From Pseudodesulfovibrio sp. zrk46 (GTDB lineage: Bacteria > Desulfobacterota > Desulfovibrionia > Desulfovibrionales > Desulfovibrionaceae): a stretch of 64,000 nt of DNA. Positions 30,701 to 40,564 of the stretch are shown piece by piece (positions within the stretch are counted from its first letter, which is position 1; each line of letters starts with the position of its first letter). A program made the position numbers and the translations under genes. Under the pieces are notes generated by a model, which saw only the letters and a list, made by a program, of their open reading frames with translations, did not search any database and was not told the DNA's origin. Location of the stretch: positions 3,647,501 to 3,711,500 of the forward strand of contig NZ_CP051216.1 of assembly GCF_012516435.1 (NCBI RefSeq), read 5' to 3'.

Positions 30701-32515
30701 ATGAAGATAAGCAAGCCATTTATCACACTGTTTTTCACGCTCTTCCTGGCCCTGGCCTGGACGCCTGCGTACGCCCAAATAACGCCTAAAACGATTCCCA
30801 TGACCATGCCCGTGGAGGCTTATAGGCTGGACAAATCCACCTTGCTTCTGACGCTCTCCCTCGACATGGCTCCAGAGTGGTATACCTACGCGGACAATCC
30901 TGGCGGCATGGGCAAACCGACCCGTCTCTCGGGAAGCTCTGCAGCTGGCAACGCGATTTTGCCCCGTTACCCCGTACCTATAGTTAAGCCAGACGCCTAC
31001 GATCCAAGCGTCATGGTCAATACGTATAAAAGCGGCACAAAACTCTTTGCAGTTGTGCCAGCCGACGCTCCCATTTTCCCCATTAAGCTCCGTATCGACC
31101 TTCTTCTTTGCCATCCCACAAGATGCATTCCTGTACGCCGAGACATAACCTATGGCGAACAAGGGCTCGACATAGCCTCCCTTCCGGCCGCACAAGACCA
31201 ACCTTGGTGGCCAACATATAAATCTCTTGCAAGAGAAGACGCTGCGCCTTCAGAATCAACAGCTACAGAAATCACCGAAAGTGGCTACGTTCAATGGAAC
31301 TTCACTCCTGAATACATGCAGCCGGGCCTTGAAGTTCGCAGTCTCCTCTCCGCCATACTCATGGGACTGTTGGCCGGGCTAATCCTCAATATCATGCCCT
31401 GCGTCCTCCCCGTGGTCAGTCTCAAGCTTTCGGCAATTCTGAACTCAACCAACGCTGAAAGTGAAGAGGAGCGAATAGCAAATTTCCGGGAACACAATGT
31501 CTTTTTTGCTCTCGGAATTCTGGCCTTCTTTCTCTTCCTTGCCATTATCCTTGGCGGTACAGGACAAGCTTGGGGCGCCCTTTTCCAAAAGAAATGGCTC
31601 GTGCTCACAGTTGCAGGGGTGATCTTCGCCTTATCACTCAGCTTGTTCGGCCTATTCCATCTGCCAGTCATTGACCTGAAATTCGGAGCAGAAAGCAAGA
31701 ACCCACGCGTCAAAGCCTTCTTCACAGGCAATCTGACAACGCTCCTTGCAACCCCATGCAGCGGCCCGTTCCTTGGTGGAGTACTGAGCTGGGCTCTGGT
31801 TCAAGGACCAATCCTCATTGCCACGGTATTCATTTCAATAGGTATAGGGATGTCCCTTCCCTACATACTCTTGATCATCAACCCGAGTCTGTCACGATAT
31901 CTTCCTAAGGGTGGGCCATGGATCGAATACGTTGAAAAGGGCATAGCTTTTTTTCTCGTAGCAACAGCCTTCTACCTTGTGTCCATCGCTCTAGGCGACA
32001 CCGCTCTGCGCATTCTAGCTCCACTTTGGGCCATACTCCTCGGGGGATGGCTTTGGGTACAAACCAAAGACTCCCTTCCCTCACGCAAATGGATCATACG
32101 TATTGTCTGCATAGCCCTCTTTGTTGGCCTGCTTGTCTGGACAACTCCTGCACCAGTTGAAGACTCAGTATGGGAACCATTTGACGCAGTTGAACTGAGC
32201 CAACGAATCGGAAAAGAAAAACTATTTGTGGACTTCACTGCTGATTGGTGTCCCACCTGCAAAGCGCTGGAAGCGACAGTACTTACTCCAGCCAATATCC
32301 AACGCTGGAAGCAAAAGTACGGTGTCAAATTTATCAAGGTTGATTTAACTGAACGCAATATCGAAGCTGAGGCCCTACTTCGTGCCCTTGGCTCCATGTC
32401 TATTCCAACGGCTGCACTCTTCTCCCCCGGTCCCGATAGTAACTCCCCCATAGTGCTGCGCGACCTCTTCACCGAGTCGCAACTTGAAAACATCTTGAAA
32501 TCGTGGAAGAAGTAG
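30701..32515 (+). CDS. dsbD: Thiol:disulfide interchange protein DsbD
   Basis: Carries reducing power from cytoplasmic thioredoxin across the inner membrane to periplasmic proteins. The 604-residue protein has a signal peptide (FITLFFTLFLALAWTPAYA) and a periplasmic alpha domain with a cysteine pair (CHPTRC). An eight-helix membrane core carries its redox cysteines in IMPCVLPVVSLK and TPCSGPFLGG. A C-terminal thioredoxin domain has ADWCPTCKALE. I start at the ATG at 30701 because it opens the signal peptide, although its SD is poor. The open frame extends back into the tRNA gene and cannot be coding there. Confidence 0.93.
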   Translation: MKISKPFITLFFTLFLALAWTPAYAQITPKTIPMTMPVEAYRLDKSTLLLTLSLDMAPEWYTYADNPGGMGKPTRLSGSSAAGNAILPRYPVPIVKPDAYDPSVMVNTYKSGTKLFAVVPADAPIFPIKLRIDLLLCHPTRCIPVRRDITYGEQGLDIASLPAAQDQPWWPTYKSLAREDAAPSESTATEITESGYVQWNFTPEYMQPGLEVRSLLSAILMGLLAGLILNIMPCVLPVVSLKLSAILNSTNAESEEERIANFREHNVFFALGILAFFLFLAIILGGTGQAWGALFQKKWLVLTVAGVIFALSLSLFGLFHLPVIDLKFGAESKNPRVKAFFTGNLTTLLATPCSGPFLGGVLSWALVQGPILIATVFISIGIGMSLPYILLIINPSLSRYLPKGGPWIEYVEKGIAFFLVATAFYLVSIALGDTALRILAPLWAILLGGWLWVQTKDSLPSRKWIIRIVCIALFVGLLVWTTPAPVEDSVWEPFDAVELSQRIGKEKLFVDFTADWCPTCKALEATVLTPANIQRWKQKYGVKFIKVDLTERNIEAEALLRALGSMSIPTAALFSPGPDSNSPIVLRDLFTESQLENILKSWKK

Positions 32516-32541
32516 CCACATACATTCCTCAAGGAGAACTC

Positions 32542-33756
32542 ATGCTTAATTTTCAATATTATATGCCCACACGCCTTATATTTGGCCCCGACACTCTCAA
32601 TCAGCTTGGCGACACGCCACACCTGCCTCGCGGCAAGAAAGCCATGATCGTCATCGGCGAATCCGGCATCATGATAAAGCTCGGATATCTTTCCCGTGTA
32701 CAAAGTCTACTCGCAAAACAAGACGTTCAGACCATTGTGTATGACAAGATCCAGCCAAATCCAGAATCCAAGCACGTTGACGAAGCAGCAGCACTCTGCC
32801 GTGAACACGGCGTAGACTTCGTAGTAGGCCTCGGCGGTGGTTCCACCATCGATTCTGCAAAGGCAATCGCCTTCATGGCCGCAAACTCAGGTCTTTACTG
32901 GGACTACATGGCCTCTGGAACTGGTGGCTGCAAAGAGCCTGAAAACGATGCTATCCCCATCGTAGCCATTCCGACCACTGCAGGAACAGGCACTGAAGCC
33001 GACCCATGGACCGTCATCACCAAGCAGGATTGCGCTGAGAAGATCGGCTGGGGCAACGATTCCACTTTTCCCACTATTTCCATCGTTGACCCACAATTGA
33101 TGCTTTCGGTGCCTCCCAAGCAGACAGCATACACCGGCATGGATGCATTTTTCCATGCAGTAGAGGCTTACCTCGCAACCTGCCGTCAGCCAGCAAGCGA
33201 CGCTCTGGCCCTGGAAGCAGTGCACCTCATCGCACACACGCTGCCCGAAGCCGTAGCCAATGGAGATAATCTCGAAGCTCGCACCGTAATGGCTTGGGCT
33301 TCCACCGCAGCTGGACTTTGCGAGTCGTACTCTTCCTGTATCTCCCACCACTCTCTTGAACACGCTTTGTCGGCATTTCACCCAGACCTGCCACATGGCG
33401 CAGGTTTGACCCTCATTTCCAGAGCCTATTTTGGATTCCTTGCTGCTTGCGGAGAAGAACGCCTCGCCGATCTGGCTCTCGCAATGGGCGACACCCTCGA
33501 GGAGGACATTGAAGAGGATGTCCCGGGTGTGGCATTCCTCGATGCTTTGGACAACCTTATCAATGCGTGTGGGCTTGGAGATGAGAAACTCACCGACTAT
33601 GGAGTTACGCGCGAGGAAATACCTGCGCTGGCTGAAAATGCCATCACCACCATGGGCGCACTGTTCGACATTACTCCCGTCCAGATGAACATGGATGACG
33701 TAGTCGCCATCTTCGAAGCCGCATTTGATTTGGGCGAAGAAGAGACGGCAGAATAA
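32542..33756 (+). CDS. Iron-containing alcohol dehydrogenase
   Basis: Group III NAD(P)-dependent alcohol dehydrogenase. The 404-residue protein has the cofactor loop GLGGGSTIDSAKA, the signature AIPTTAGTGTEAD, and the iron ligands in MDAFFHAVEAY and HHSLEHALSAF...PHGAGL. This class interconverts alcohols and aldehydes in fermentation and ethanol oxidation in Desulfovibrio; the chain-length preference cannot be read. The ATG at 32542 has AAGGAG 5 nt upstream; an earlier in-frame ATG at 32503 lies inside dsbD without a site. It follows dsbD by 26 bp and is closed by a strong terminator. Confidence 0.92.
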   Translation: MLNFQYYMPTRLIFGPDTLNQLGDTPHLPRGKKAMIVIGESGIMIKLGYLSRVQSLLAKQDVQTIVYDKIQPNPESKHVDEAAALCREHGVDFVVGLGGGSTIDSAKAIAFMAANSGLYWDYMASGTGGCKEPENDAIPIVAIPTTAGTGTEADPWTVITKQDCAEKIGWGNDSTFPTISIVDPQLMLSVPPKQTAYTGMDAFFHAVEAYLATCRQPASDALALEAVHLIAHTLPEAVANGDNLEARTVMAWASTAAGLCESYSSCISHHSLEHALSAFHPDLPHGAGLTLISRAYFGFLAACGEERLADLALAMGDTLEEDIEEDVPGVAFLDALDNLINACGLGDEKLTDYGVTREEIPALAENAITTMGALFDITPVQMNMDDVVAIFEAAFDLGEEETAE

Positions 33757-33778
33757 GATCTTATGCTTAAGTAAACAA

Positions 33779-33813
33779 GAAAGGCCCCGAGAACATCTCT
33801 CGGGGCCTTTTTC
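33779..33813. terminator. Bidirectional terminator
   Basis: A 12-bp stem (AAGGCCCCGAGA with TCTCGGGGCCTT) with a 5-nt loop and A/T flanks lies between the convergent alcohol dehydrogenase (+) and M24 peptidase (-). Confidence 0.9.
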
Positions 33814-33839
33814 TATTCAGATATGTAACCTGGTTGATA

Positions 33840-35063
33840 TTATTCAACAGGTACCATCTCGTAAGAATCACCAGTGATGCAACGGCAGCCGTCCTCGGTG
33901 ATCTCAAAAGTGTTCTCAACGCCCACCATTGCAACACCACGCACACCCTGCTTGGGCTCCAAAGCGATAACCATGCCCTTCTCTAGCGGCAGGTCGAAGC
34001 CTTTTGCAATGGGAGGAAATTCATCGATAGTAAGTCCAATGCCATGGCCGACAAATGGAACCTGATTCTCATCCAATCCCATGAAGCCCTCTGCAAAACC
34101 ACGAGCGTTTGCCTGCTCGATACAATGCTCATAAAGAGAACTGACAATAACGCCGGGCTTAGCGTTTGCACACATCCAAGCCTGCATTTCCATGCAGAAC
34201 TCATGAGCTTTACGTACTTCGTCAGGAATGGCAGATGCGCTACCCGCAAAATAGGCTTGGGTTTTATCAGTGTGATAACCTTCCAACTGAAAACCGATGT
34301 CGAGCATCAAAGGCTCTCCCTTTTCCCAAACCTTATTGGCGTTGCCCATCAGGGCAGAACCGGGGTGTTCACCTCGAAGGCCAAGGGGACCATTAAACGC
34401 ACTGGGGTAGTTGCCGGAATCTCCAGCTGCTACATGACCAAGAAATGCTTCCTCACCATGTGCCTGCATGCGCAAGATGCCCATGTGCCCCTTTGAGAAG
34501 AAAGCCTCCCATGCAAGGTGAGAGATCTCGCGCTCCGTCATACCGGGGCGCATCTTCTGCGGAAGGATATCGTAAAGACACTCATGATGCAGTGCACCAC
34601 AACGACGAAGAATGTCCAACTCGAATTCAGACTTAACCATCTTGGCAAGAGCAACAGCATGATCGCCTGAGACGATGGTGTAGTCCTTAAGCTTAGCAGC
34701 CAGCATATTGCCAAGCTGCCAAGTAAGGCCAGACATGACCGCAGCCAAAGTGCCGGTGAAAGGACTTCCTTTTTCAGCGGCAACAGCTGGTAATTCTGAA
34801 TAAGATTTAAACGACTCAATATGCTGGAGAGGAGACTCCAAGCGGGCCCGATTCACACCCTTACGAATCATCAATACAGGCTCACCTTCTAAAGGCAGCC
34901 ACAGCACACCCTGACCAAAGGTACCGGTCAGATAATAAATATTGAGGCGTGAAAAAACAAGAATACCACCAGCTTCAGGGGCAACTGTCTGCAAATGGGC
35001 TCTTACTGCATTCTGACGACGCAGCAATTCTTCCGCTGGAATGTGGCGGGTCGGTTCGAACAT
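33840..35063 (-). CDS. M24-family aminopeptidase (Xaa-Pro type)
   Basis: Metallopeptidase of the creatinase/aminopeptidase P fold, removing N-terminal residues from peptides. The N-terminal creatinase-like domain (about residues 15-140) precedes the pita-bread catalytic domain. Metal-ligand segments are visible: LDIGFQLEGYHTDKT (two Asp), GHGIGL (His), and Glu in ALEPKQGV and VENTF. The ATG at 35063 has AAGGAGA upstream; the frame extends to 35222 but would overlap the promoter of the divergent gene. No signal peptide. Substrate preference is inferred from the family. Confidence 0.88.
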   Translation of the reverse strand: MFEPTRHIPAEELLRRQNAVRAHLQTVAPEAGGILVFSRLNIYYLTGTFGQGVLWLPLEGEPVLMIRKGVNRARLESPLQHIESFKSYSELPAVAAEKGSPFTGTLAAVMSGLTWQLGNMLAAKLKDYTIVSGDHAVALAKMVKSEFELDILRRCGALHHECLYDILPQKMRPGMTEREISHLAWEAFFSKGHMGILRMQAHGEEAFLGHVAAGDSGNYPSAFNGPLGLRGEHPGSALMGNANKVWEKGEPLMLDIGFQLEGYHTDKTQAYFAGSASAIPDEVRKAHEFCMEMQAWMCANAKPGVIVSSLYEHCIEQANARGFAEGFMGLDENQVPFVGHGIGLTIDEFPPIAKGFDLPLEKGMVIALEPKQGVRGVAMVGVENTFEITEDGCRCITGDSYEMVPVE

Positions 35064-35145
35064 CGGGCTCTCCTTCATATATAAACTAGGCAACAGGGAA
35101 GGTTTGCTGTACAAGCAACTCTCCCCAACCAATGAGGTAATCAAC

Positions 35146-35565
35146 ATGCTGTACAACGACAAAGAGCTATCCGCCTTGCTCCGCGAGGTCAAGACCATCG
35201 CAGTGGTAGGCGCTGTGGACAAACCTGGCCGTCCGGTGGACGGTGTGGGCCGCGAAATGATTGAAATGGGTTTTGATATTATCCCGGTTCACCCGGTTCG
35301 CAAAGACGTCTGGGGGCTAGAGACGTATAAGACTGTCACTGACATTCCTACACCCGTGGACGTGGTTGACCTGTTCCGAGCAGCCCAATTCTGCCCGGAT
35401 CACGCGCGCGAAGTGCTTAAAATGGATCCGCTGCCAAAAGTATTCTGGATGCAATCCGGCATCATCAGTGCCGAGGCTCGCGAGATCCTGGCCGACAGTG
35501 GTATTACCGTTATCGAGGACCGATGCCTCAAGGTCGAATTTCAACGTTTTGGAATCACCCGATGA
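35146..35565 (+). CDS. CoA-binding (Rossmann) domain protein
   Basis: A 139-residue CoA-binding fold of the YccU type. Segments are VKTIAVVGAVDKPGRPVDGVGR, FDIIPVHPVRKDVWGL and VFWMQSGIIS. Such proteins bind CoA or nucleotides and their physiological role is poorly known. The start at 35146 has GAGG 8 nt upstream. The stop overlaps the start of the YkgJ gene by 4 nt (ATGA), so the two are translationally coupled. Confidence 0.85.
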   Translation: MLYNDKELSALLREVKTIAVVGAVDKPGRPVDGVGREMIEMGFDIIPVHPVRKDVWGLETYKTVTDIPTPVDVVDLFRAAQFCPDHAREVLKMDPLPKVFWMQSGIISAEAREILADSGITVIEDRCLKVEFQRFGITR

Positions 35566-35999
35566 GTATTAACGCATTTGAATGCCGCATGTGCGGCCAC
35601 TGTTGCCACGGTGAAGGCGGCATTGTAATGACTGAGAAAGACCAGAAGCGCCTTGCTGCACATCTCGATATATCCGTCGACGAACTTGTAGAGAAGTACA
35701 CTGAAGAGCGTGGTGGTAAGCTACACCTTATTACTGGTGACGATGGCTTCTGCTTCTTTTTCAAGGAAGGCTGTGGTGTGCACCCCGGCCGCCCGGATAT
35801 CTGCCGAGCATGGCCCTTCTTCCGTGGAAATCTCGTGGATGAAATGAGTTGGGAAATGATTCAAGAATACTGTCCTGGAGTTAATCCAAAGGCAGGACAC
35901 AAAGAGTTTGTCAAACAAGGCAAGCAGTATTTGCGCGATGAAGACCTTTTGCGCTATGATCCCGACTCATCACCCAATGCCCTGATTTCAGACGACTAA
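35562..35999 (+). CDS. YkgJ-family cysteine-cluster protein
   Basis: A 145-residue zinc or iron-binding protein of the YkgJ family. The N-terminal C-x2-C-x2-CC cluster is FECRMCGHCCHGEGG. A second set (FCFFFKEGC and DICRAWPFF) gives the CxxxxxCxxHxxxPxxCxxxP pattern of the family. The function is not established, although these proteins often sit beside oxidoreductase or chaperone genes. It starts at 35562, overlapping the stop of the CoA-binding gene. The J-domain gene follows 18 bp later. Confidence 0.85.
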   Translation: MSINAFECRMCGHCCHGEGGIVMTEKDQKRLAAHLDISVDELVEKYTEERGGKLHLITGDDGFCFFFKEGCGVHPGRPDICRAWPFFRGNLVDEMSWEMIQEYCPGVNPKAGHKEFVKQGKQYLRDEDLLRYDPDSSPNALISDD

Positions 36000-36017
36000 T
36001 CTTCCACGAGGCTAATC

Positions 36018-36809
36018 ATGACTCTCCAGCAATGCTTACGGGTACTTCAACTTGAATCCGGTGCCGGGCTGGATGACGTAAAAACAGCCTTTAGAAAACT
36101 CGCCTTCAAATACCATCCGGACTTAAACGATCACCCAAGTGCGGGAGAGAAGTTCCGGGAAATTAACGAAGCATATGTCATTGCCAAGGGGCTGCTGGAA
36201 GACAGCGGCCCCAAAGCAGGCCCTTCCTCCAGCAAAGCCTCTGAAGGCCCCACGGCATCTAAAGCCGAAGGAGCCAAGGCATACGCCCGTCAGCAAAAGA
36301 CCAAGTTCAAAGCAAAACCAACGGCGAAAAAAACTCACCACTCAACCCGCTCACGGAATCAGAAATTTTACTACAAAGAAGAGGAAGTCCTCAAGACGAT
36401 CCTCAACGACCCTTTCGCCAAAAAGGTCTTCGAAGACATCTATAGCCAGATTCGCAAAGAACAACCTGGCTACAAAGGCCCATTGGAGCTGAAAAAGAAA
36501 AAGCTCCAGCTTCATTGGGGCGAACGCACCATGAACCTTGATTTTACGCAAGGAATCAGCGGTACCATCAAATCATGGTTCAAGGGGCAGATGGACCATG
36601 AGCAAGAAGTCTATTTTCCTGCTCACGCCTTGATGCCTGGTAGAAAAATCCGAATCACAGTCGAGCAGAAATTCAGTGAAGGTCCCAAAACCATCGAAGT
36701 AACCCTTCCCCGTGACTTTGTTGTGGGCCGCCCTATTCGCCTCAAAGGACTGGGAAGAAAGCTCGGCCCCATCACAGGTGATCTCCTGCTGAAAGTTTTC
36801 GCTAAATAA
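36018..36809 (+). CDS. J-domain protein with DnaJ C-terminal domain, no zinc finger
   Basis: DnaJ-like co-chaperone of 263 residues. The N-terminal J domain (about 3-63) has the HPD tripeptide in KYHPDLNDH that stimulates Hsp70. A lysine/serine-rich linker follows (about 64-120). A single DnaJ C-terminal beta domain near 195-263 has [18 protein letters not shown] and [10 protein letters not shown]. The four CxxCxGxG zinc repeats of true DnaJ are missing, so it resembles type II proteins such as CbpA. It is probably co-transcribed with the CoA-binding and YkgJ genes. Its stop lies 1 bp from the stop of the convergent 56-residue gene. Confidence 0.85.
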   Translation: MTLQQCLRVLQLESGAGLDDVKTAFRKLAFKYHPDLNDHPSAGEKFREINEAYVIAKGLLEDSGPKAGPSSSKASEGPTASKAEGAKAYARQQKTKFKAKPTAKKTHHSTRSRNQKFYYKEEEVLKTILNDPFAKKVFEDIYSQIRKEQPGYKGPLELKKKKLQLHWGERTMNLDFTQGISGTIKSWFKGQMDHEQEVYFPAHALMPGRKIRITVEQKFSEGPKTIEVTLPRDFVVGRPIRLKGLGRKLGPITGDLLLKVFAK

Positions 36810-36810
36810 T

Positions 36811-36981
36811 CTACAGCCAAGTCTTAAAGGTTTTCAAATCACCTTTCGGTCCCACGTACCGGGCAGTTCGCGCTACATTACGTGCGTTAATGGGACTTGT
36901 CTCAATATTGCAGAAGAACAAAGCCACCACAGCCAGTGCTGCGAATACAAACAAGGCTGAAAACAGAATCTCTACAAACAT
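36811..36981 (-). CDS. Small membrane protein (56 residues)
   Basis: A short reading frame I translated by hand: 56 codons from an ATG at 36981 to TAG at 36811. A perfect AAGGAGG SD lies 6 nt upstream. The first 24 residues form one hydrophobic helix (ILFSALFVFAALAVVALFF). The rest is polar and basic, with INARNVARTARYVG as the central stretch. The N-terminus is short, so insertion with the tail in the cytoplasm is likely by the positive-inside rule. I do not recognise the family. It converges on the J-domain gene with only 1 bp between the stop codons. Confidence 0.6.
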   Translation of the reverse strand: MFVEILFSALFVFAALAVVALFFCNIETSPINARNVARTARYVGPKGDLKTFKTWL

Positions 36982-37210
36982 GACGCCTCCTTGGCTTCAA
37001 AAGTGTAGTTCAATGAACATGCCATTATAGCTTGACCAATAATTCAAGACACCTACCTTTCAAGCAGAAGCTGCAGAACCGTCTATTCCTACGACAAAAA
37101 CGGCAAATCTCATTTTATAATGAACAAAATTGCCAATTCTAAAAAACCCCTTGTTTTCCCCCATTATTTTTACTAGTGCCTGTATTGAACAAAGATTTAG
37201 TGGAGGGAAC
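36982..37210. other. Spacer ahead of hisH
   Basis: This 229-bp AT-rich spacer separates the small membrane gene (-) and hisH (+). It holds a TATAAT at 37116-37121 without a good -35, which could serve hisH. No leader peptide or attenuator hairpin could be identified. Confidence 0.35.
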
Positions 37211-37852
37211 ATGCTCGCCATATTTGACTACAAAGCAGGAAACCAGACGAGTGTGCATCGTGCACTGGAAAGTTTGGGAATTCCGAACAAAATCACAAAC
37301 GACCCCGATGAACTGAATAATGCAGCGGGCATCATCTTCCCTGGCGTCGGCGCTGCCGGACAGGCCATGGATGAATTGAGCTCCGCTGGCCTTGATGAAG
37401 TCATCAAAGGACTAATCTGGCAGAAGAAACCTGTATTAGGTATCTGCGTAGGCTGTCAGATTCTGCTGGACTATAGTGAAGAGAATGACACAAAGGCACT
37501 GGAAGTTATTCCCGGTGAATGTCGCCTCTTCAACCCTTCTTGGGTAGACTACGAGAACATTACTATCCGCGTTCCTCATATGGGATGGAATCAGGTCGAA
37601 CTCAAAAATGAGTGCGAACTCTTTGCAGGCATAGACCCTGATGCGGACTTCTATTTCGTCCATAGTTATTTCCCGGCTCCATCCGATGACTTTGTCATCG
37701 CCACCACTCGCTATGGTATCGACTTCTGCTCCGTCCATGGCCGCAAAGGTCTCTGGGCTGTGCAATTCCACCCGGAAAAGAGCGGACGCCCGGGACTGCA
37801 GCTCCTCAAGAACTTTTACAACTACTGCCAGGAGGCCGCCGATGCTGAGTAA
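37211..37852 (+). CDS. hisH: Imidazole glycerol phosphate synthase glutaminase subunit
   Basis: Class I glutamine amidotransferase that supplies ammonia to HisF in histidine synthesis. The catalytic Cys lies in [13 protein letters not shown] and the His in VQFHPEKSG; the oxyanion segment [14 protein letters not shown] is present. The 213-residue length is typical. The ATG at 37211 has GGAGG 5 nt upstream, and the longer frame from 37130 has no site. The gene overlaps hisF by 11 bp, so the two subunits are made in a coupled way. Other his genes are not in the window. Confidence 0.93.
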   Translation: MLAIFDYKAGNQTSVHRALESLGIPNKITNDPDELNNAAGIIFPGVGAAGQAMDELSSAGLDEVIKGLIWQKKPVLGICVGCQILLDYSEENDTKALEVIPGECRLFNPSWVDYENITIRVPHMGWNQVELKNECELFAGIDPDADFYFVHSYFPAPSDDFVIATTRYGIDFCSVHGRKGLWAVQFHPEKSGRPGLQLLKNFYNYCQEAADAE

Positions 37853-38621
37853 GCGCGTCATCCCCTGCCTCGACGTCCGGAATGGGCGCCTCACTAAGGG
37901 CATTAAGTTCAAAGGCAATGTTGATATCGGCGATCCAGTTGAGACCGCCAAAAAATATTATGAAGAAGGCGCAGACGAAATCGTTTTCTATGATATCACG
38001 GCTTCACATGAAGCCCGCGGCATTTTCCTCGACGTAGTCGAAAAGGTAGCCTCGCAGATATTCATCCCCTTCTCTGTTGGAGGAGGCATCAACACTGTAG
38101 ACGACATGCGTGATGTCCTCATAGCCGGCGCAGAAAAAGTTTCCGTTAACTCCGGTGCGGTTAAGAACCCTGATATCATCAGTGAAGGTGCTGTGCGCTT
38201 TGGTTCTCAATGTGTTGTTCTCGGCATGGACGTCAAACGCGTCGAAAAGTCCGAACAGATTCCCTCCGGTTTCGAGATCGTCATTCACGGCGGTCGTAAG
38301 TTTATGGGAATTGACGCCATTGAATGGGCCAAGACCGGCGAAGCCCTCGGAGCTGGCGAGATCTGCCTGAATTCCATTGACGCAGACGGCGTGAAGACCG
38401 GTTATGATCTGGAACTCACTCGTCTTGTGGCCGAGTCCGTCACCATCCCGGTAATCGCCTCTGGTGGCGCTGGTAATCCGCAACATATGGTTGACGCTGT
38501 GACCAAAGGTCGCGCGACAGCAGCACTCATTGCCTCCATCGTCCACTATGGCGAGTACACAATTCCTGAAATCAAAAAATACATGCACGAGGCAGGCGTA
38601 CAAACACGAACTGTCTGGTAA
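37842..38621 (+). CDS. hisF: Imidazole glycerol phosphate synthase cyclase subunit
   Basis: Beta/alpha-barrel that closes the imidazole ring to give IGP and AICAR with ammonia from HisH. The start [16 protein letters not shown] contains the catalytic Asp, and the second lies in [13 protein letters not shown]. The phosphate-binding loops SVGGGI and ASGGAG are intact. Length is 259 residues. The ATG at 37842 has AGGAGG 6 nt upstream within hisH. The pairing of hisH with hisF at this spot, separate from the other his genes, is common in the group (recalled, not checked). A strong terminator follows. Confidence 0.95.
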   Translation: MLSKRVIPCLDVRNGRLTKGIKFKGNVDIGDPVETAKKYYEEGADEIVFYDITASHEARGIFLDVVEKVASQIFIPFSVGGGINTVDDMRDVLIAGAEKVSVNSGAVKNPDIISEGAVRFGSQCVVLGMDVKRVEKSEQIPSGFEIVIHGGRKFMGIDAIEWAKTGEALGAGEICLNSIDADGVKTGYDLELTRLVAESVTIPVIASGGAGNPQHMVDAVTKGRATAALIASIVHYGEYTIPEIKKYMHEAGVQTRTVW

Positions 38622-38639
38622 AGACAAATCCAAATAACT

Positions 38640-38678
38640 AAAAGAGGCCGCACCTTGATAGGTGCGGCCTCTTTTAGT
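38640..38678. terminator. Bidirectional terminator
   Basis: A 15-bp perfect stem (AAAGAGGCCGCACCT with AGGTGCGGCCTCTTT) around a TGAT loop is followed by TT. It lies between convergent hisF (+) and moaC (-). Confidence 0.92.
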
Positions 38679-38695
38679 TTTCGTAAGAAGAATTT

Positions 38696-39175
38696 CTAGT
38701 CGGCTTTAAAAGTGCCACTCTTACCACCACTCTTGAATACAAGCCGGCAGTTATCGATGACAATATCCTTCTGAACCGCTTTACACATATCATAGATGGT
38801 TGCAGCAGCCACCTGAGCACCAACCAGCGCCTCCATTTCCACGCCAGTCTTGTAGGTGGTACGCACCTCGCACTCAAGCTCAATAGTTACATCGGCATCA
38901 TTCACAGTGAAACGAACATCCACGTAACTAATTGGCAGAGGATGGCACATAGGGATCATGTCTGCCGTACGTTTGGCTGCCTGAATACCGGCAATCTTAG
39001 CAGTAGTCAGAACGTCTCCCTTGGGAAGAGCATTCTCCTTGAGAAGATTCAAAGTATCAGGAGCGAGACGTACGATACACTGCACTATGGCAGTTCGCTG
39101 GCTGTCATTTTTAGCCGATACGTCCACCATGTGAGCGTTGCCATCACTATCCATATGCGAGAAACCGTCAGACAC
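38696..39175 (-). CDS. moaC: Cyclic pyranopterin monophosphate synthase
   Basis: Second step of molybdenum/tungsten cofactor synthesis, converting 3',8-cH2GTP to cPMP. The conserved segments [20 protein letters not shown] and [10 protein letters not shown] are intact, with the catalytic Lys in DMCKAVQK. It is 159 residues, full length. It starts 1 bp after the dnaJ stop, so it is the last gene of the DUF4340-rpoZ-dnaJ-moaC run. moaA is not in the window. Molybdenum or tungsten cofactor is used by formate dehydrogenases in this group. Confidence 0.95.
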   Translation of the reverse strand: MSDGFSHMDSDGNAHMVDVSAKNDSQRTAIVQCIVRLAPDTLNLLKENALPKGDVLTTAKIAGIQAAKRTADMIPMCHPLPISYVDVRFTVNDADVTIELECEVRTTYKTGVEMEALVGAQVAAATIYDMCKAVQKDIVIDNCRLVFKSGGKSGTFKAD

Positions 39176-39176
39176 G

Positions 39177-40295
39177 TTACTCTCCCATGACCTTGTCTTT
39201 GGCCTTTTTAAAGAACCCTTTGGCCTTATTGGTCAACTTCCCTTCCTCAATCTCAGCAAACTCGCGAAGCAAAGCCTCCTGCTTGGAATTGAGGTGAGTT
39301 GGAGTGTTAACCTTGACCTCAACAAGCAAGTCTCCCTTATGAGCACTGCCAAGATGAGGCAATCCTAGACCTCTCAGACGGAAGACTTCACCGCTCTGTG
39401 TGCCCTTGGGAATATCAAGGTTCACCGGCTCATCCAGCGTAGGCACCTCAAGACGATGGCCCAAAGAGGCTTCAACGAATGAGATGTCCCGGCTGATAAT
39501 CAGATTCTGACCCTGACGTTCGAAAACTTTATCGGCCTCAACACGAATGACGACATAAAGGTCACCCGGGGGGCCACCATTGGTTCCGGCTTCACCCTCG
39601 CCACGCAGACGCAAACGGGAGTTGTTGTCCACACCAGCAGGAATACGAACCTTTAGATCCTTATCCTTGATGACACTACCGCGCCCCATACATTCGTCAC
39701 ATGGGTCAGTAACAATCTGACCAGCACCGCGACAACTGGGACAAGGAGCCTGAATACGGAAAAAGCCCTGAGCCTGCTGAATGGTACCGGTTCCACCACA
39801 GTGAGAACAAGTCTGGGGAGTTGTACCCGGAGCTGCACCAGTACCGTGGCAAGTGTCACACTCTTGCTCTACCGGAATAGTGATATCGACTTCCGCTCCC
39901 TTGGCCGCCTCACGGAAGGAGATGGTCAAATTATAACGGAGATCAGCACCGGGACGAGGACGATTAACCCCACCACGGCCACCAGCGGAGAAGCCGAACA
40001 CTTCGCCAAAGATATCACTGAAAGCACCAAAGATATCCTCATTACTGGAGAAACCACCATAGCCGTTACCGTTTACACCGTCGTGGCCGAAACGATCATA
40101 AGCCTGACGTTTCTCGTCGTTACCAAGAATCTCATAAGCTTCAGCTGCTTCTTTGAACTTGGATTCCGCATCAGGATCATCCTGATTACGATCGGGATGG
40201 TACTTGAAAGCAAGTTTGCGGTAAGCCGATTTGATCTCATCCTGAGAGGCTTCACGAGAGACCCCCAGGATTTCATAGAAGTCGCGCTTAGACAT
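39177..40295 (-). CDS. dnaJ: Chaperone protein DnaJ
   Basis: Hsp70 co-chaperone, complete type I architecture. The J domain (residues 3-68) has HPD in [10 protein letters not shown]. The Gly/Phe-rich region spans about 75-110. Four CxxCxGxG zinc repeats ([32 protein letters not shown]) span about 140-210, and a C-terminal substrate domain follows. The 372 residues match the family. It begins 3 bp after the rpoZ stop. dnaK is not adjacent here, so the usual dnaK-dnaJ pair is broken up in this genome, or this is a separate copy. Confidence 0.95.
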   Translation of the reverse strand: MSKRDFYEILGVSREASQDEIKSAYRKLAFKYHPDRNQDDPDAESKFKEAAEAYEILGNDEKRQAYDRFGHDGVNGNGYGGFSSNEDIFGAFSDIFGEVFGFSAGGRGGVNRPRPGADLRYNLTISFREAAKGAEVDITIPVEQECDTCHGTGAAPGTTPQTCSHCGGTGTIQQAQGFFRIQAPCPSCRGAGQIVTDPCDECMGRGSVIKDKDLKVRIPAGVDNNSRLRLRGEGEAGTNGGPPGDLYVVIRVEADKVFERQGQNLIISRDISFVEASLGHRLEVPTLDEPVNLDIPKGTQSGEVFRLRGLGLPHLGSAHKGDLLVEVKVNTPTHLNSKQEALLREFAEIEEGKLTNKAKGFFKKAKDKVMGE

Positions 40296-40297
40296 GG

Positions 40298-40531
40298 TTA
40301 TTTGTCAGCGTCTCCGGATTCTACTTCGAAGGTAACACCTTCGAGAGTATGCTCAGGCAGAACTTTACCAGCAGCAATTTCACGAAGCGAACTTACTATT
40401 TCTTTGTTCTTGGACTCCACGAGAGGCTCGTAACCTTCGCGGTACTGCTTGACGCGCTTAATACCCATCTGGGTAATGAGGAAACGGTTGCTGACCTTTG
40501 CCAGACAATCTTCGACTGTGATGCGTGCCAT
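40298..40531 (-). CDS. rpoZ: RNA polymerase omega subunit
   Basis: Small subunit that helps beta-prime fold. The 77-residue product starts [17 protein letters not shown] and continues through the conserved [10 protein letters not shown] place the start at 40531, where AAGGAG precedes the ATG by 7 nt; the open frame runs back to 40558 without a site. It lies between the DUF4340 gene and dnaJ on one strand, with 2-bp and 33-bp gaps. Confidence 0.93.
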   Translation of the reverse strand: MARITVEDCLAKVSNRFLITQMGIKRVKQYREGYEPLVESKNKEIVSSLREIAAGKVLPEHTLEGVTFEVESGDADK

Positions 40532-40564
40532 GATATACTCCTTAAAAAAAAGATACAAATGCGG

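Noticed and set aside
37211-38621. hisH/hisF as an amidation pair for surface sugars (as in some O-antigen loci)
   Set aside because: The HisF sequence keeps both catalytic Asp residues and the standard phosphate loops, and no glycan genes are near. Histidine synthesis is the simpler reading.
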